Below, in pieces: positions 38,501 to 48,887 of a stretch of DNA of 64,000 nt. The DNA is from Antedon bifida (taxonomy: Eukaryota; Echinodermata; Crinoidea; Comatulida; Antedonidae), in assembly GCA_963402885.1 (NCBI GenBank), contig OY727099.1, forward strand, positions 10,590,001 to 10,654,000. The letters are read 5' to 3'. Below the pieces are notes generated by a model. The model saw only the letters and a list, made by a program, of their open reading frames with translations, had not been told where the DNA came from and did not search any database. Position 1 is the stretch's first letter, and each line of letters opens with the position of its first letter. The position numbers and the translations under genes were made by a program.

Positions 38501-39375
38501 TTCGAAAACAAAACTCAAAATTAGACTCTAGGTTACAGACAGTTATGGAGCAAGATAGCGGATGGCAGTCAAGCGGCTCCGATAGCGAGATCAGTTTTAA
38601 ATTTACCTCTTCAAAACATTTAAAGCAGCGCAAACTAAAGAAAGCAAAACATTCTCGATTACACATTACCTACGAATCTGAAATCTCAGATTGCGAGACA
38701 AAACTTAAAATTAAAGGAATTTCAAAATTAAAGTTTTATAAACCAAGTAATTCGTTCGGAAGTTTAAATCAGGAATTGGGGAGGAATGACAAGTTGTTTG
38801 ACGGTCACTTGGATTCTGATTGCGAATCGGAAGGGAACAACGATATAATATGTGAAGATGATGTGAAAAAACGAGAAAATGTTCGTTACAATGCTGAATT
38901 AATTAATCAGACCAGTACTAGAATTCCAAGATTGCGGATTACAATGAGAAACACTGACTCTACAAAATCACAAAATAATGATAACAAACGAATTACCCGA
39001 GGGAAAAAGATTCTGACACCCGGAATGAGAAATTTACGGAAATCAACAGAAGATTCAGCAATTGAATTCAATTTAAAAACACAGTGCACAAATAATAGCA
39101 AGAAGCGATCATCTTTTCATTTGAACTCAAATCCGACTCAAAACAACTTGGGGCGCAGTAATTCCGACGGATGTAGGCTGTCGGGAAGGACGTTAGATAT
39201 CCATGAACGAAATCACTGCAACATTCGATCGCGATCAACCTCTAATGATGAGAAAGCAAAACTTGTAGGCTTCACGTATTCGTCGTCGCCTGTTGACACA
39301 CAACGCGTCATTAAATGTTCGTTAGAATCCCCAACAACGCCAAAGAAACGAAGAGCTATACATTCATATGAATAA
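35524..39375 (+). CDS. KMT5B: KMT5B/Suv4-20 histone H4 lysine-20 methyltransferase
   Basis: Nuclear SET-domain enzyme that converts H4K20me1 to me2/me3, acting in heterochromatin, replication licensing and DNA repair. Coding exons: 35524-35672, 35821-35986, 36266-36375, 36719-36885, 37149-37168, 37614-37750, 37854-38029, 38279-39375, total 2022 bases, 673 aa. The ATG at 35,524 gives MVVEGPSG, echoing the MVVNG near the vertebrate start. Family signatures: [20 protein letters not shown] (aa about 22-41), [41 protein letters not shown] (the SET SAM-binding NH motif), [16 protein letters not shown], and the zinc-binding CECETCERR. The last exon (365 codons) encodes a basic, Ser-rich, low-complexity tail with little family similarity. 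The exon before 35,513 that carries most of the 5' UTR was not identified. One gene would stand for vertebrate KMT5B and KMT5C. Confidence 0.95.
35992..36138. mobile_element. Family A MITE five bases past a splice donor
   Basis: TAAAGCTCTGTTTACACTTT to GATAGTGTAGACAGATCTTTA. Its left end begins 5 bp inside KMT5B intron 2 (donor GT at 35,987), so the donor hexamer GTATGT overlaps the junction. Arms are diverged and the CArG words are lost. Confidence 0.8.
36542..36671. mobile_element. Family A MITE, right end missing
   Basis: AAATCTCCGTCTACACTCTC on the left, then two TATGGTAGTGATATG units, TGACATCA and CCATTTATGG. The right terminal inverted repeat is absent. It ends about 47 bp before KMT5B exon 4. 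Confidence 0.7.
37149..37168 (+). CDS. KMT5B: 20-bp microexon of KMT5B
   Basis: Between a TTTCCCAG acceptor and a GTAAGT donor lie exactly 20 bases which, with the G carried over from the previous exon, encode DCRPNCK. This is the core of the SET-domain FINHDCRPNCK motif, so the exon is indispensable for catalysis. It enters in phase 1 and leaves in phase 0. Confidence 0.9.
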
Positions 39376-39859
39376 TTTTATGCTTTGTTGGTTCATAATT
39401 GCAATTTAGAAAAGAAATATTTTCTTTATAGATTAGGAGTTAGTAAATTTAAAAATTGTTATATTTGCAAAGGTCCCATGTTCACCATTTCCGTAATATT
39501 CACTCTCACACTGCAATTTTAATTTAATTTCAAACACTACATTTATTTTTATAAAAGGAAAACGTAATTTAAGTTGTTTTTTAACTCTTAAAAGTTTTGA
39601 AAATTTTTGATGCAACAGAGATTAAAAATGATAGCTACTGTTTGAGTAATTCAATAGTTGCACACTAATGTAGATTCTATTCTTCATCGTATCTGTTAGA
39701 ATTTAATATTTTTTGCCAATATGACAATTTTTATTTAGGCTCAAAGTGGATGACACAACAGAAACAATAACATCCGTACCATTATAAGGTGTTTAAACGT
39801 GTGCGTACACAAGTTTATCAATAGTCGGTCGTGCGCCAAAAAGCGGTGCCGTTACATGG

Positions 39860-40050
39860 TTACGCGCGCGTACAAAAGCTATAACATCAGTTTTTTACGC
39901 GCGCGTGCAAAAGTTGTAACATCAGTTTTTGGACGCGCGCGTACAAAAGCTGTAACATCAGTTTTTAACGCGCGCGTACAAAAGCGGTATTATCAGTTTT
40001 TGAACTCGCGCGTACAAAAGCTGTAACATCAAGTTTTGAATGTGCGCGTA
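39860..40050 (+). repeat. Minisatellite with ACGCGCGCGT core
   Basis: Six units of about 36 bp: ACGCGCGCGTACAAAAG followed by CTGTAACATCAGTTTTT. The later units decay at the CG core (CTCGCGCGT, TGTGCGCGT), as expected from CpG loss. It sits about 0.5 kb past the KMT5B stop. Confidence 0.85.
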
Positions 40051-40425
40051 TAAAGGTTTTTTGGTTGTTTTGGTGTTTTATTTGTGACGTCATTGACAAG
40101 ATGTGGAATAGTTTACTTATCGGTCATTCCTATTTTTAGTAATTTTATAAATGGGTTTTTAATTAAGGGAAACAGTCGCTTAAATATAGAAACTAGATGT
40201 ATGTACATTGTTTGTACTTCCCAACCAGCATCGTCGTACGTTCCATTTAAGCAAATTATTGTTTTTAAATTCGCTATGCTTCGATTCAGTTTAAGATTGT
40301 TTGCGTTCAAATGATTTTGAAACATTAAATAAGGAAGTAGTGCATAATGTGTCGGCATTTATAGTTTATTCAGTCTTTATAAGTTTACAGAACATTCTGT
40401 GTTATGTGGGTGTTGGACGGAAACT

Positions 40426-40581
40426 TAAGCCCTGTCTACATTATCAAACTAGTTTGACAAAAAAAGTGTGATGTGGCCAAATATGGTTGCGATATTCCCA
40501 AATATGGTAGTGATATGACATGTCCATATATGGGCACATCACATTTTGTCACATAAAGTTTGATAGTGTAGACAGGGCTTA
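40426..40581. mobile_element. Family A MITE with three CArG boxes
   Basis: TAAGCCCTGTCTACATTATC to GATAGTGTAGACAGGGCTTA, flanked by TA on both sides. Two copies of CCAAATATGG and one of CCATATATGG are intact. It is about 440 bp upstream of the first amine-oxidase start codon. Confidence 0.85.
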
Positions 40582-41022
40582 TGTCTTTGTATTTGTATAG
40601 CTCTTGTTTTTGTTTTGACCCACGTGACTTGTCTATAAACTTTACAGTGAATCAAAGTTTGTCTCACTTCGGTGCTTACCAAAGCGGAAGTTGTTTTTTT
40701 GTCCGTTAATACAAATTGCAGAAAAAACACCATTGCCAATGTAAAACTTTCTATTATTTAAATGCCCTTGTTGTAAGGCCTACCTCGATTCTTTTATGCG
40801 GATTCATATTCTGAAACGGATTAATAATGAAGTATTCGAATCACTGAACAACAATACTACTTTGTTTTCGTCCGGTTTTCGTCCAAAAAAAGTAGTTCAG
40901 TTAGAAATATGCAGGTGTGGTGTATAGTTGGCATTCATTAGTGAGCCGAGAGAGAATTACCATATTACAGGTAGAGGTGAATTATTTTTTATATTATACA
41001 ACTTTAAAACAAGCAGGTAAGA

Positions 41023-44000
41023 ATGCTTGGTATATGGATGTTTCTTTTTATTGGGTCCTCATGTTCTGCTGAGCATGTAGCTGACCATGCCTCCGTGATT
41101 ATCATTGGGGCTGGAGCTAGTGGACTGCAGGCAGCACAAACTTTAGTGGACAACGGTATTGAAGACTTTATTATACTCGAAGCAGCCGATTATATCGGCG
41201 GTCGTGTGCGCGATGTTGAGTTTGGCGGAATACGTGTTGAAATGGGCGCACATTGGGCTCAACCAGTTGGAGGTGTGGTGCAGGAGAAGGTCTGGGAACT
41301 TGGGATGGAAACACACCAAAATAATTGGTACTCGCTTGCTGTTTATAACAGTACGGGGCACAATGTCACAGAAGAAGCGATTCCAGTTTTTGACGAGGTA
41401 TGTCCATAATGTTTACTCAATTGTATGCCATCAACATATTCGTGTTTTTTTTATTTACCATTAAAAAACGACATAATCCTAACAAACCACATACATTCAT
41501 TTTGTTTTTATCGTTTTACCAAATTAACTGTATTTTTTTAAAAGGTATCTGACAGTATTCTTGCTGCCTTTAGTATTGTTGACGAACTTTATGAGCTGAA
41601 TGATCCAGATATGCCTATCCGTTCTGGGTTGCGTACAGTAGGCTGGCTCCCGAAAACCGACATCGAGAAGTTGATAGAATGGGCCAGCTTAGACTTTGAA
41701 AACGGTGAAGACTCATACGTAAGTTTAGTATTTAGTATTTTGCTAAACTCTAGTAGGATGGAACATGGCGTCGTGATTTGTCAAATTACTTTCTTCGCGC
41801 GACGTATGTCGTACTAGTTAAGTTGCGTACTGGTTACGTTGCGTACTACTTAACGTTGCGTACTAGTTAACGTTGGAATTGAGCTTTTCGTTCCATATCA
41901 TCAAAAAGAAGAAAAAAAAATGAAATAAATATTTATATTCTGATATGATAAAATTTTTAAGTATTTAATATACTCGGCTGGTATCACCCGATATTTTAGC
42001 ATTGGTAACAAAATATTATTTTTTTTATTCTGTGTTATTCCTTTTCATTTACAATAAAAAAAAAAGGCGTGTTGGATCACCAATCACGCGTATACTGATA
42101 CTGGTGGCAGATAATATTTTCATTTGTTATTTTTGTAAGCAAGTGCAATGGTTTGTTTACTGGTCATTTCTATTATTTATTTATTAGTATGCCTCACTAA
42201 AGGTTCACTCATACATAGCAGGAGAGTATGCTAAACGAGTTCCTGAAGCCGATCGGTCCACTATGATTACAGATGAAAGAGGCTATGCGTACCTGTTCAA
42301 CGCAACTATGCCGTTCTTGAGCGACGACGAGCTGAGGTATGACGACCATGGTAGAGTCATCAAAGTATTAAAGTCTTTAATTACCAGATAAATATATAGG
42401 TCAAATGGCATACAATTGATACAGTAAAATCATGGTTAAACTCAATAGATAATCGAAGGTCATACAGTTTGTTTTTAAACTTTGTCCTTATCCAAAGTGA
42501 GCTCAAGCTTTACAAGAATCCATTCAGTTTCTTACATGGTTTTCAGCAATTGATAGTCTGAACAAATAGTAATAGTTTTGAATGTATGTTTCTTAAGTCT
42601 AGTCCACACTAGCAAACTGTATTTTACAAATGGCGAAAAGTTTTGCTATAGTGTAGCCCAGTTGATAAACTTCGGCAAATTGCCAAAAATGGTTTGCAAA
42701 AGTTAGGACATGCCATAAAACAATAATAATAGTATTTGATTATAATTTTGTATTTAGAGCAAAAATTGTACTGAACCAAAAAGTACAAACTATTGACCAA
42801 TCTGGTGAGGACGTCGCTGTCACGTGTGAAGATGGCCAGGTCTTCAGAGCACCACGTGTCTTAGTTACAGTCAGCTGTGGCGTGTTGCAAAATAAAATGA
42901 TCGAGTTCATACCAGAACTTCCCGGATGGAAGGCGAGAACCATCAACCGATACGAGATGGCGTCTTACTGCAAGATCTATGTTCAGTTTCCATCTAACTT
43001 CTGGGGTGACAATGAAATCAACTTGCATGCCAGTAGTCGTAAAGGATACTATCCGCTATTTACCAATCTGGAAGCAGAAGGTACGCTGGTGGGCCCTGGT
43101 GCATTGTGTTACAGTTTGATAACATAAGATAAGAAATATATATATATTTGTTCAATAATTACAATCAACTCAACTCCCTTTTAATTTTTTTGTCATTCTC
43201 TCTTAAAATTAATCGTCCAAACTCTCGCAACACTGACCCTTTTTCCCTTTTCCCTTGTCGAATCAACGTAACTAAAAATGGGTTTATTCAAAGATTATCC
43301 AAGCTAGGCTATACAATTCAATTTCTATAAGTATAAGACTATTTTTTAAACAGTTTTTCAGTGTTTCAATTTTTAAATCTAAAGTTCTTAAATCTTTTTT
43401 TATTTTGCAATTTTTTGTATGTTTCATATTTTTGTATTTTACTGTGTTTTTATGTCTATATTTATATTTAAATATTTTTAAGGCATCCTATAGGCCTAAT
43501 TGGCGATTTTCACTGTTGGATGCCGTTGAAAAAAAAAAAAGTGGAAATGTTGTTGCTCTTGTGGGCACTGGTGTCAGTAGTCCTGTCACCAGGTATCGAA
43601 CAATAGTAAACCGTCATGACGTAATTTGTCTTGTTCAAAAATTGTGTGGAAGGGATAAAAATACAAATATTTGAGACTTAACTTAACTGATTGATATCAT
43701 CTTTCAGGATTGTACCCAGCCGGATCCAACATTCTGCTATGGGAGCTAACTGGTGACGAGGCTAGGCGAGTAGAAGGTCTTACTGATGAAGAAGTTCAAG
43801 CCGAAATACTCGCAGTTTTACGGGTGATTTACGGAAGTAACAATGTACCAGAACCTATTGATATTATGGTGTCTCGTTGGTCCAAGAATCCATTAACCTT
43901 GGGTTCTTTTTCAATTTGGGCACCAGCTATGGAAGAAGAATGCTTCGAGAAGATGGAGTCCCGCGTCGGAAACGTTTTCTTCGGTGGAGAATATACAAGC

Positions 44001-44225
44001 GAAGATAATGGTTATGTACAAGGGGGCCTAGACAGTGGTAGACGAGAAGGGGAGAAAATTGCGCAATGTCAACAAGGAGGAGAATGCCCTGAATGGGATG
44101 CGAATCAGAGCTGTTTCTGTCCAGCCGAGGAAGAAGAAGATGATGACCCAAATGATGTTAATATTTATAAGGCTCAGCCGTTATTGTTATTGTTTACTTA
44201 TTTTATGTACTTCATATCATTGTGA
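41023..44225 (+). CDS. Secreted FAD amine (polyamine) oxidase, tandem copy 1
   Basis: Flavin-dependent amine oxidase, most like the secreted plant/maize-type polyamine oxidases, which oxidise spermidine or spermine and release H2O2. Coding exons: 41023-41397, 41545-41718, 42188-42336, 42758-43080, 43708-44225, 512 aa. A signal peptide (MLGIWMFLFIGSSCSA) precedes the FAD Rossmann motif VIIIGAGASGLQAA, then GGRV and EMGAHWAQ. MASYCKIYVQF carries the lysine equivalent to the active-site Lys of maize PAO. FFGGEYTSEDNGYVQGG is the C-terminal FAD motif. After the fold comes a short Cys-rich segment (ECPEW, NQSCFC), an acidic stretch and a hydrophobic C-terminus (PLLLLFTYFMYFISL) that resembles a GPI-attachment signal. 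Intron phases are 0,0,2,1. Substrate is not known. Confidence 0.9.
41735..41890. repeat. Family B-like fragment
   Basis: Contains GTAGGATGGAACATGGCG, GTCGTGATTTGTCAAATTAC and three repeats of TAGTTAACGTTGCGTAC-type words before GAATTGAGCTTTT. It is a degraded, partly tandem family B remnant in intron 2 of the first amine oxidase. Confidence 0.45.
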
Positions 44226-44966
44226 AAACTACGATGAAATGTTTAATTAATATGTCGTTTAAAGTTATATTTTCATATCCACACAAATTAGATTAGAAGA
44301 AATTAATATCTAAAAAATAATTTAGCGTTTTCTTTATAATTGTAATGTTAATATTTCTTATAAATTGGAAGCATCTGTGTTGGATATCAATTTACTTTCA
44401 TTTTTCATATTGTTTCGTAGACTTTCGTAGAAACAGTGCAGCGAACTGCGCGTACTTACACATCAGTCGTCGTTAGTGCATGCACGTTCTCTGTTACACA
44501 TCCGCATTGTAAGCACTTAGTTTGGCGGCGCATAATTCCCTTTTCTGCTAAGGGCAGGTCATCTATAATTTGTAAAAAAGCAAGTTAACTATAATATTAA
44601 ACTTCCAAATAGGAAATTGTTTTGTTGCTTTGTTGTGAATTACAAGCGTATCGATCTAAAATATGTCTGACAGTTCGTGGAATGTCGCATTGCAAACAAC
44701 AATCAAATTTGAATTTCCACTCAAAACTCAAATTTGTAAACAATGAGGAGAAAGTTTAAGTCTTTTTTATTGAATTGTTCGCAGTCACGTGTGTTGTATT
44801 GTTAACCAAATTATATTTATTGTTGGTATTTCACAATCTAGCATTATTTTGTAATGCGACAATCATTTTCACGGTCACCGATTATTTGAGTTGACATGTT
44901 CATGTCATCGGACTACATTGTCATTACTGCTGTGGCGCGTAAAGGCCTACTACTTCGCAGTATAGC
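44226..44966. other. Spacer between the two amine oxidases
   Basis: 741 bp without a coding frame. It must hold the 3' UTR of copy 1 and the promoter of copy 2. No AATAAA or TATA box stands out, and no repeat family is seen. Confidence 0.4.
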
Positions 44967-47708
44967 ATGCAGTTGAGTGACCCAATGCCCGTGTGTATTG
45001 TATTCTTTATGTTGATAGTGCGGATATGTTCCGAGACAACCACAGACAGACCAAAAGACCGTGATGGTGAACCCATATCGGTTTTAATCATAGGGGCTGG
45101 AGCATCTGGGCTAGCTGCAGCCCAGACACTGGTCTATAACGGTATTGAAGATTTCGTAATCTTAGAAGCAGCGGATCGTATTGGAGGTAGAGTCCATGAT
45201 GTTGAGTTTGGAGGGATACGTGTTGAAAGGGGTGCGAACTGGGCCCAGCCTGTGGGTGGGTTTGTACAGAAATTGGTCTGGGAGGAAGGCATGAAGACCC
45301 ATCAAAGTAATTGGTTTTCAATGGTTGTTTACAATAGCACAGGTCACAATGTTACAGAAGAATCTCTTCCGGTATGGAACCAGGTAAGAGTTTTGTAATC
45401 ATGGAGAGGAAATGTTATTATTTCCTCTATAGGCCGCCGCCTTAGCCTATGTTATATATCTTGCTTGCTTAAAATTACGCAGGGTCCGCGGTAAAACTGC
45501 GATAAACGTTTAGCATACGGGCATAATTTAGTGTATTCAAGTTGCCGTGATATTTTGGAATTTACGTGTGATTTTCATAATTACGACCATTATGGGCCTC
45601 CGTACTTCGTAATATTCGCCCCTGGACTTTACTATTTTGTTTAGGTTAGACAAAGGTAGCAAACGTGTGTTCAAGCGGGCCTTATTGAATTTACCGCCAA
45701 ATTAGGACGTCTGACCAACAATAATGTCTTATATAATACATTTAGGTCTACTATTTTAAATGTAAATAAACTGCTGTATATGGCCTATACTAGGCTAATG
45801 TTTTGTTTATTTCTTTAACAGACGACTGAAGCAATTACGAAGGCTCTTTCGATTGCTAGTGACTTAGTGGCTTCACATGATACAGACATGTCAGTAAGAA
45901 CTGCTCTTAGATCCATAGGATGGAACCCGATGTCAGAGATGCACAAGACCATTGAATGGGCGCTGTTGGACTTCGAAAATGGCGATATACCAGAGGTAGA
46001 GAGAGAAATATTAAGCTTGGTTTCCACTAGGATGCAACGCAAGTACGTAACGCAAAGCAAAGTGATTTGACCAATCACAAGCTATTGATTATTCGAACAG
46101 TCGCGTGTCAACTCGTTTGCGTTGCGTTAATTACGTCCTTGCGTTGCTTCCTAGTGGGAACCAAGCTTTAGGCCTACATACGCCGTGCGCAGACACCATG
46201 CACATTGGAGGCCTTGATAAAACTTGGTTCCCACTATAACATACGACGTACATGTACTTATAATCAAAAGCGACTATCCGAACTGTTGCTTGTGGTTGGC
46301 CAATCTATTGCGTACGTCCTTGTGTTGCGTTCTATAGAGTGAAAATTAACCACATTTTAAAAACAGAAAACACAACATACTAAAAAAGAATATGAGTACG
46401 AACTTCTTTGGTTTTCTCAGTTTACATCCTTAAAGGCGAACGAAATGATGGCAAATGAATTTAAGAAACGTGTCCCAGACGACGAAAAACCGACGTTGGT
46501 GATCGACCAGCGTGGATACAAGTACATATTCAATGCAACAATGCCGTTTCTAAGTGACAAGAACTTAAGGTAGGTCAAACGAGGTCAAAGTTTGCATTTG
46601 AGATATTTTCGATATTTGTTAATGTTGATATCCGACTTAAAATTGTTACTCGTAATTTTACTTTTTCAGTTCAAATATTTTTCTAAACAAGAAAGTACGA
46701 ACTATTGACCAATCGTCTGGTGATGACGTCATCGTGACATGTGATGACGGTCAGGTTTTTCGAGCATCCCGTATCTTAGTTACCGTTAGTCTGGGCGTTT
46801 TACAAAATAGTAGAATTACATTTATACCAGAACTTCCTGATTGGAAAATTAGAACTCTGAATCGTTTTCGTATGGCTGTTTATAGTAAAATTTATCTTAA
46901 ATTTCCAATCAATTTCTGGGGAGACCGAGAGATTATTTTTCACACCAGTAATGATAGAGGACGGTACCCGATCTTTACTAATTTAGAAGCGAAGGGTAAG
47001 TTGCTTTTTTCAAAATCGTTTTACTGTATAAAAGGAATAATAGATTGAAAATAAATGTTGCATAGGCCTATCTACTATAGCTATATGACCGAACATTTAG
47101 CTTACGATCAACTCGACATCAATAAAGAGATCAGCGACAATAATAAAGATATTATCTTTCATTCTCCAAAACTTTTTTTTTTAATTATTATTTTTTTAAT
47201 ATCAGGATTGTTTCCAGCCGGTACAAATATTCTGATGGCCGAAATTACCGGCGCCGAAGCTGAACGAGTTGAATCCTTGTCAGATGACGTAATCAAATGT
47301 GAAATCGAGGCTGTACTACGCGGAATGTTTGGAGAGGGTATTCCCAATTCTACCGACATCCTAGTATCTGGTTGGTCACGGAATCCTCTGGTGTTAGGTT
47401 CCTACTCTCTTTGGCCACCGGAAATGGAGGTAGAGTGTTTCCGAGCGAAAATGAAGTCACGTGTCGATAACATCTTCTTTGCCGGAGAGTGTACAAGCGA
47501 GGATAATGGTTATGTCCAGGGCGCCCTTAAGAGTGGAGTAAGAGAGGGACTTAAGATCGTAAACTGCCGAAATGGGGAAGATTGTCCACAGTGGTCTGGC
47601 GGCAACCAATCATGCTTCTGTAATGCAGCAAATATATTGTCTTTTGAATTACATTTATTCATCAGTATACTCTACATTGTTGTATATTTGATGGAAGAAA
47701 CATTTTAA
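44967..47708 (+). CDS. Secreted FAD amine (polyamine) oxidase, tandem copy 2
   Basis: Paralogue of the neighbour at 41,023 with the same exon plan: 44967-45383, 45822-45995, 46421-46569, 46670-46995, 47206-47708 (522 aa; exons 2 and 3 have identical lengths, 174 and 149, phases 0,0,2,1). Signal peptide (CIVFFMLIVRIC), VLIIGAGASGLAAA, RIGGRV, ERGANWAQ, MAVYSKIYLKF (active-site lysine), FFAGECTSEDNGYVQGA. The C-terminal Cys pattern is kept (DCPQW, NQSCFC) and is followed by a hydrophobic stretch (FISILYIVVYLM) but ends in charged EETF, so GPI anchoring is less clear than in copy 1. Many third-position changes but the same active-site words suggest an old duplication with both copies under constraint. 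Confidence 0.9.
46011..46170. mobile_element. Family B MITE beside a splice donor
   Basis: TTAAGCTTGGTTTCCACTAG to TCCTAGTGGGAACCAAGC. It starts 15 bp after the donor of exon 2 of amine oxidase copy 2 (GT at 45,996). Confidence 0.85.
46218..46352. mobile_element. Family B MITE, diverged
   Basis: ACTTGGTTCCCACTATAAC on the left, then GCTTGTGGTTGGCCAATC and GCGTTCTATAGAGTG on the right. It lies in the same intron as the copy at 46,011 and is more decayed. Confidence 0.65.
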
Positions 47709-48870
47709 TGAGTATCGTAATTAATTGATGAATTATTCGACTTTTAGTTTGACTATACCACCCGCAGAAGCTTGTTTTTATTTTTGTTTTTTTAACGTAG
47801 TGTATGCTACAAACACGTGGTGGGGGAGGGGATATTTTGAAGGCTATGAATAGATAAGTATTTCCATGCTTGAGAAGCTTAATGATCAACATTATAGGCT
47901 AGTAGGCGGACAGTAGTCAATTAATTATAGTTGTTTCGAATCGTCAGTATAATACATACATTTCTCAATGAATTGTCGCGTGGTGGTAATAAGTAGGCCT
48001 AAGTTTTAAGAGCAATGACGTTTATATTGTTCAGATGTATATTAAATTGTAACGTTCTATATAATATTGTTCTTTTTGATTTATCTTATCAAATCTTGAT
48101 AAATAAGTAATTAATTATATATGGTTTAATATTCTGGAGCGCAGCATGTTCGGATCCTCTGGGTTTCCTGCTCTATTAAAATGTCTAACGCCCTCTATAG
48201 TGTAAAAACTTTTTCTGACTTGGAGAAACTAATTACACACACAAATCAGAAAAATCGAGGCACACACACAAACAAAAAGTTATGTAAGTAGGAGGCCTAG
48301 GCCTAGGCCTAGGCCTAGGCTAGATTTATAAGATTATTCTGTTTGTATTGAGTAGTGTAGTTAGTGGTTTTTAATAATTCTTTACTAGATCATGGATTTA
48401 GAAAATTAACCCACATTTATGTTATTCCACATTCTACAATCGTGACCAGTAGCCTCCTCTACTTTAGGCCTAGGCTAGCCTAGCTAGCCTAGCTAGTAGT
48501 AGTAGGCCTAGCTAGCTAGGCTAGGCCCGTAGGCCTAGAGCCTAGCGGTACTCGTGCCGGCCCGACCCAACCAGATCTTTTGCAGGCGATGTGGCTGAGC
48601 CTAGTAGAACATACTTCGATATCTAGGCTTGGCTAAACTAGGCCTATTTCCTTTGATTGTAAATGTGATGGATAATAAATTTTATATTCATAGCCTAGGC
48701 CTACTAGGCTAGGCCTAGGTTATTTATTTTTTTTTTTTAATAATAGGCCTATTTTAGGCCCCTAGGCGTATCAGATCACTTTTTACTTTTACTAGTAGGC
48801 TAGGCCAGTAGTAGTAGTAGGCCTAACTAGTAGTAGTAGATTTATTAAATATTACATTTGTTGTTTGCAG
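47709..48870. other. Region upstream of TEX11 with AGGCCTA-type simple repeats
   Basis: No coding exon. From about 48,290 to 48,850 the sequence is dominated by permutations of TAGGCC and CTAGGC, including a perfect run of four AGGCCT hexamers at about 48,295-48,320. A GTAAGT donor at 48,281 could end a 5' UTR exon of TEX11 whose next exon starts at 48,871. Confidence 0.5.
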
Positions 48871-48887
48871 TCAGCCAACCACGCAGG

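Larger units (their letters stand above)
39376..41022. other. Intergenic region between KMT5B and the amine oxidases
   Basis: Contains the minisatellite at 39,860-40,050 and a family A MITE at 40,426-40,581. Near the right end, a donor at 40,970 (ACAG|GTAGAG) and an acceptor at 41,017 (AAGCAG) could bound a 47-bp intron in the 5' UTR of the first amine oxidase. No coding exon was found. Confidence 0.4.

Noticed and set aside
39860-40050. CRISPR-like array of palindromic repeats and spacers
   Set aside because: Spacers are nearly identical to each other and the setting is an intron-rich animal locus, so this is a minisatellite.
42598-42715. Further MITE family (GTCCACACTAGCAAAC .. TATAGTGTAG)
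   Set aside because: Only one copy with weak inverted ends was seen, so family status cannot be supported.
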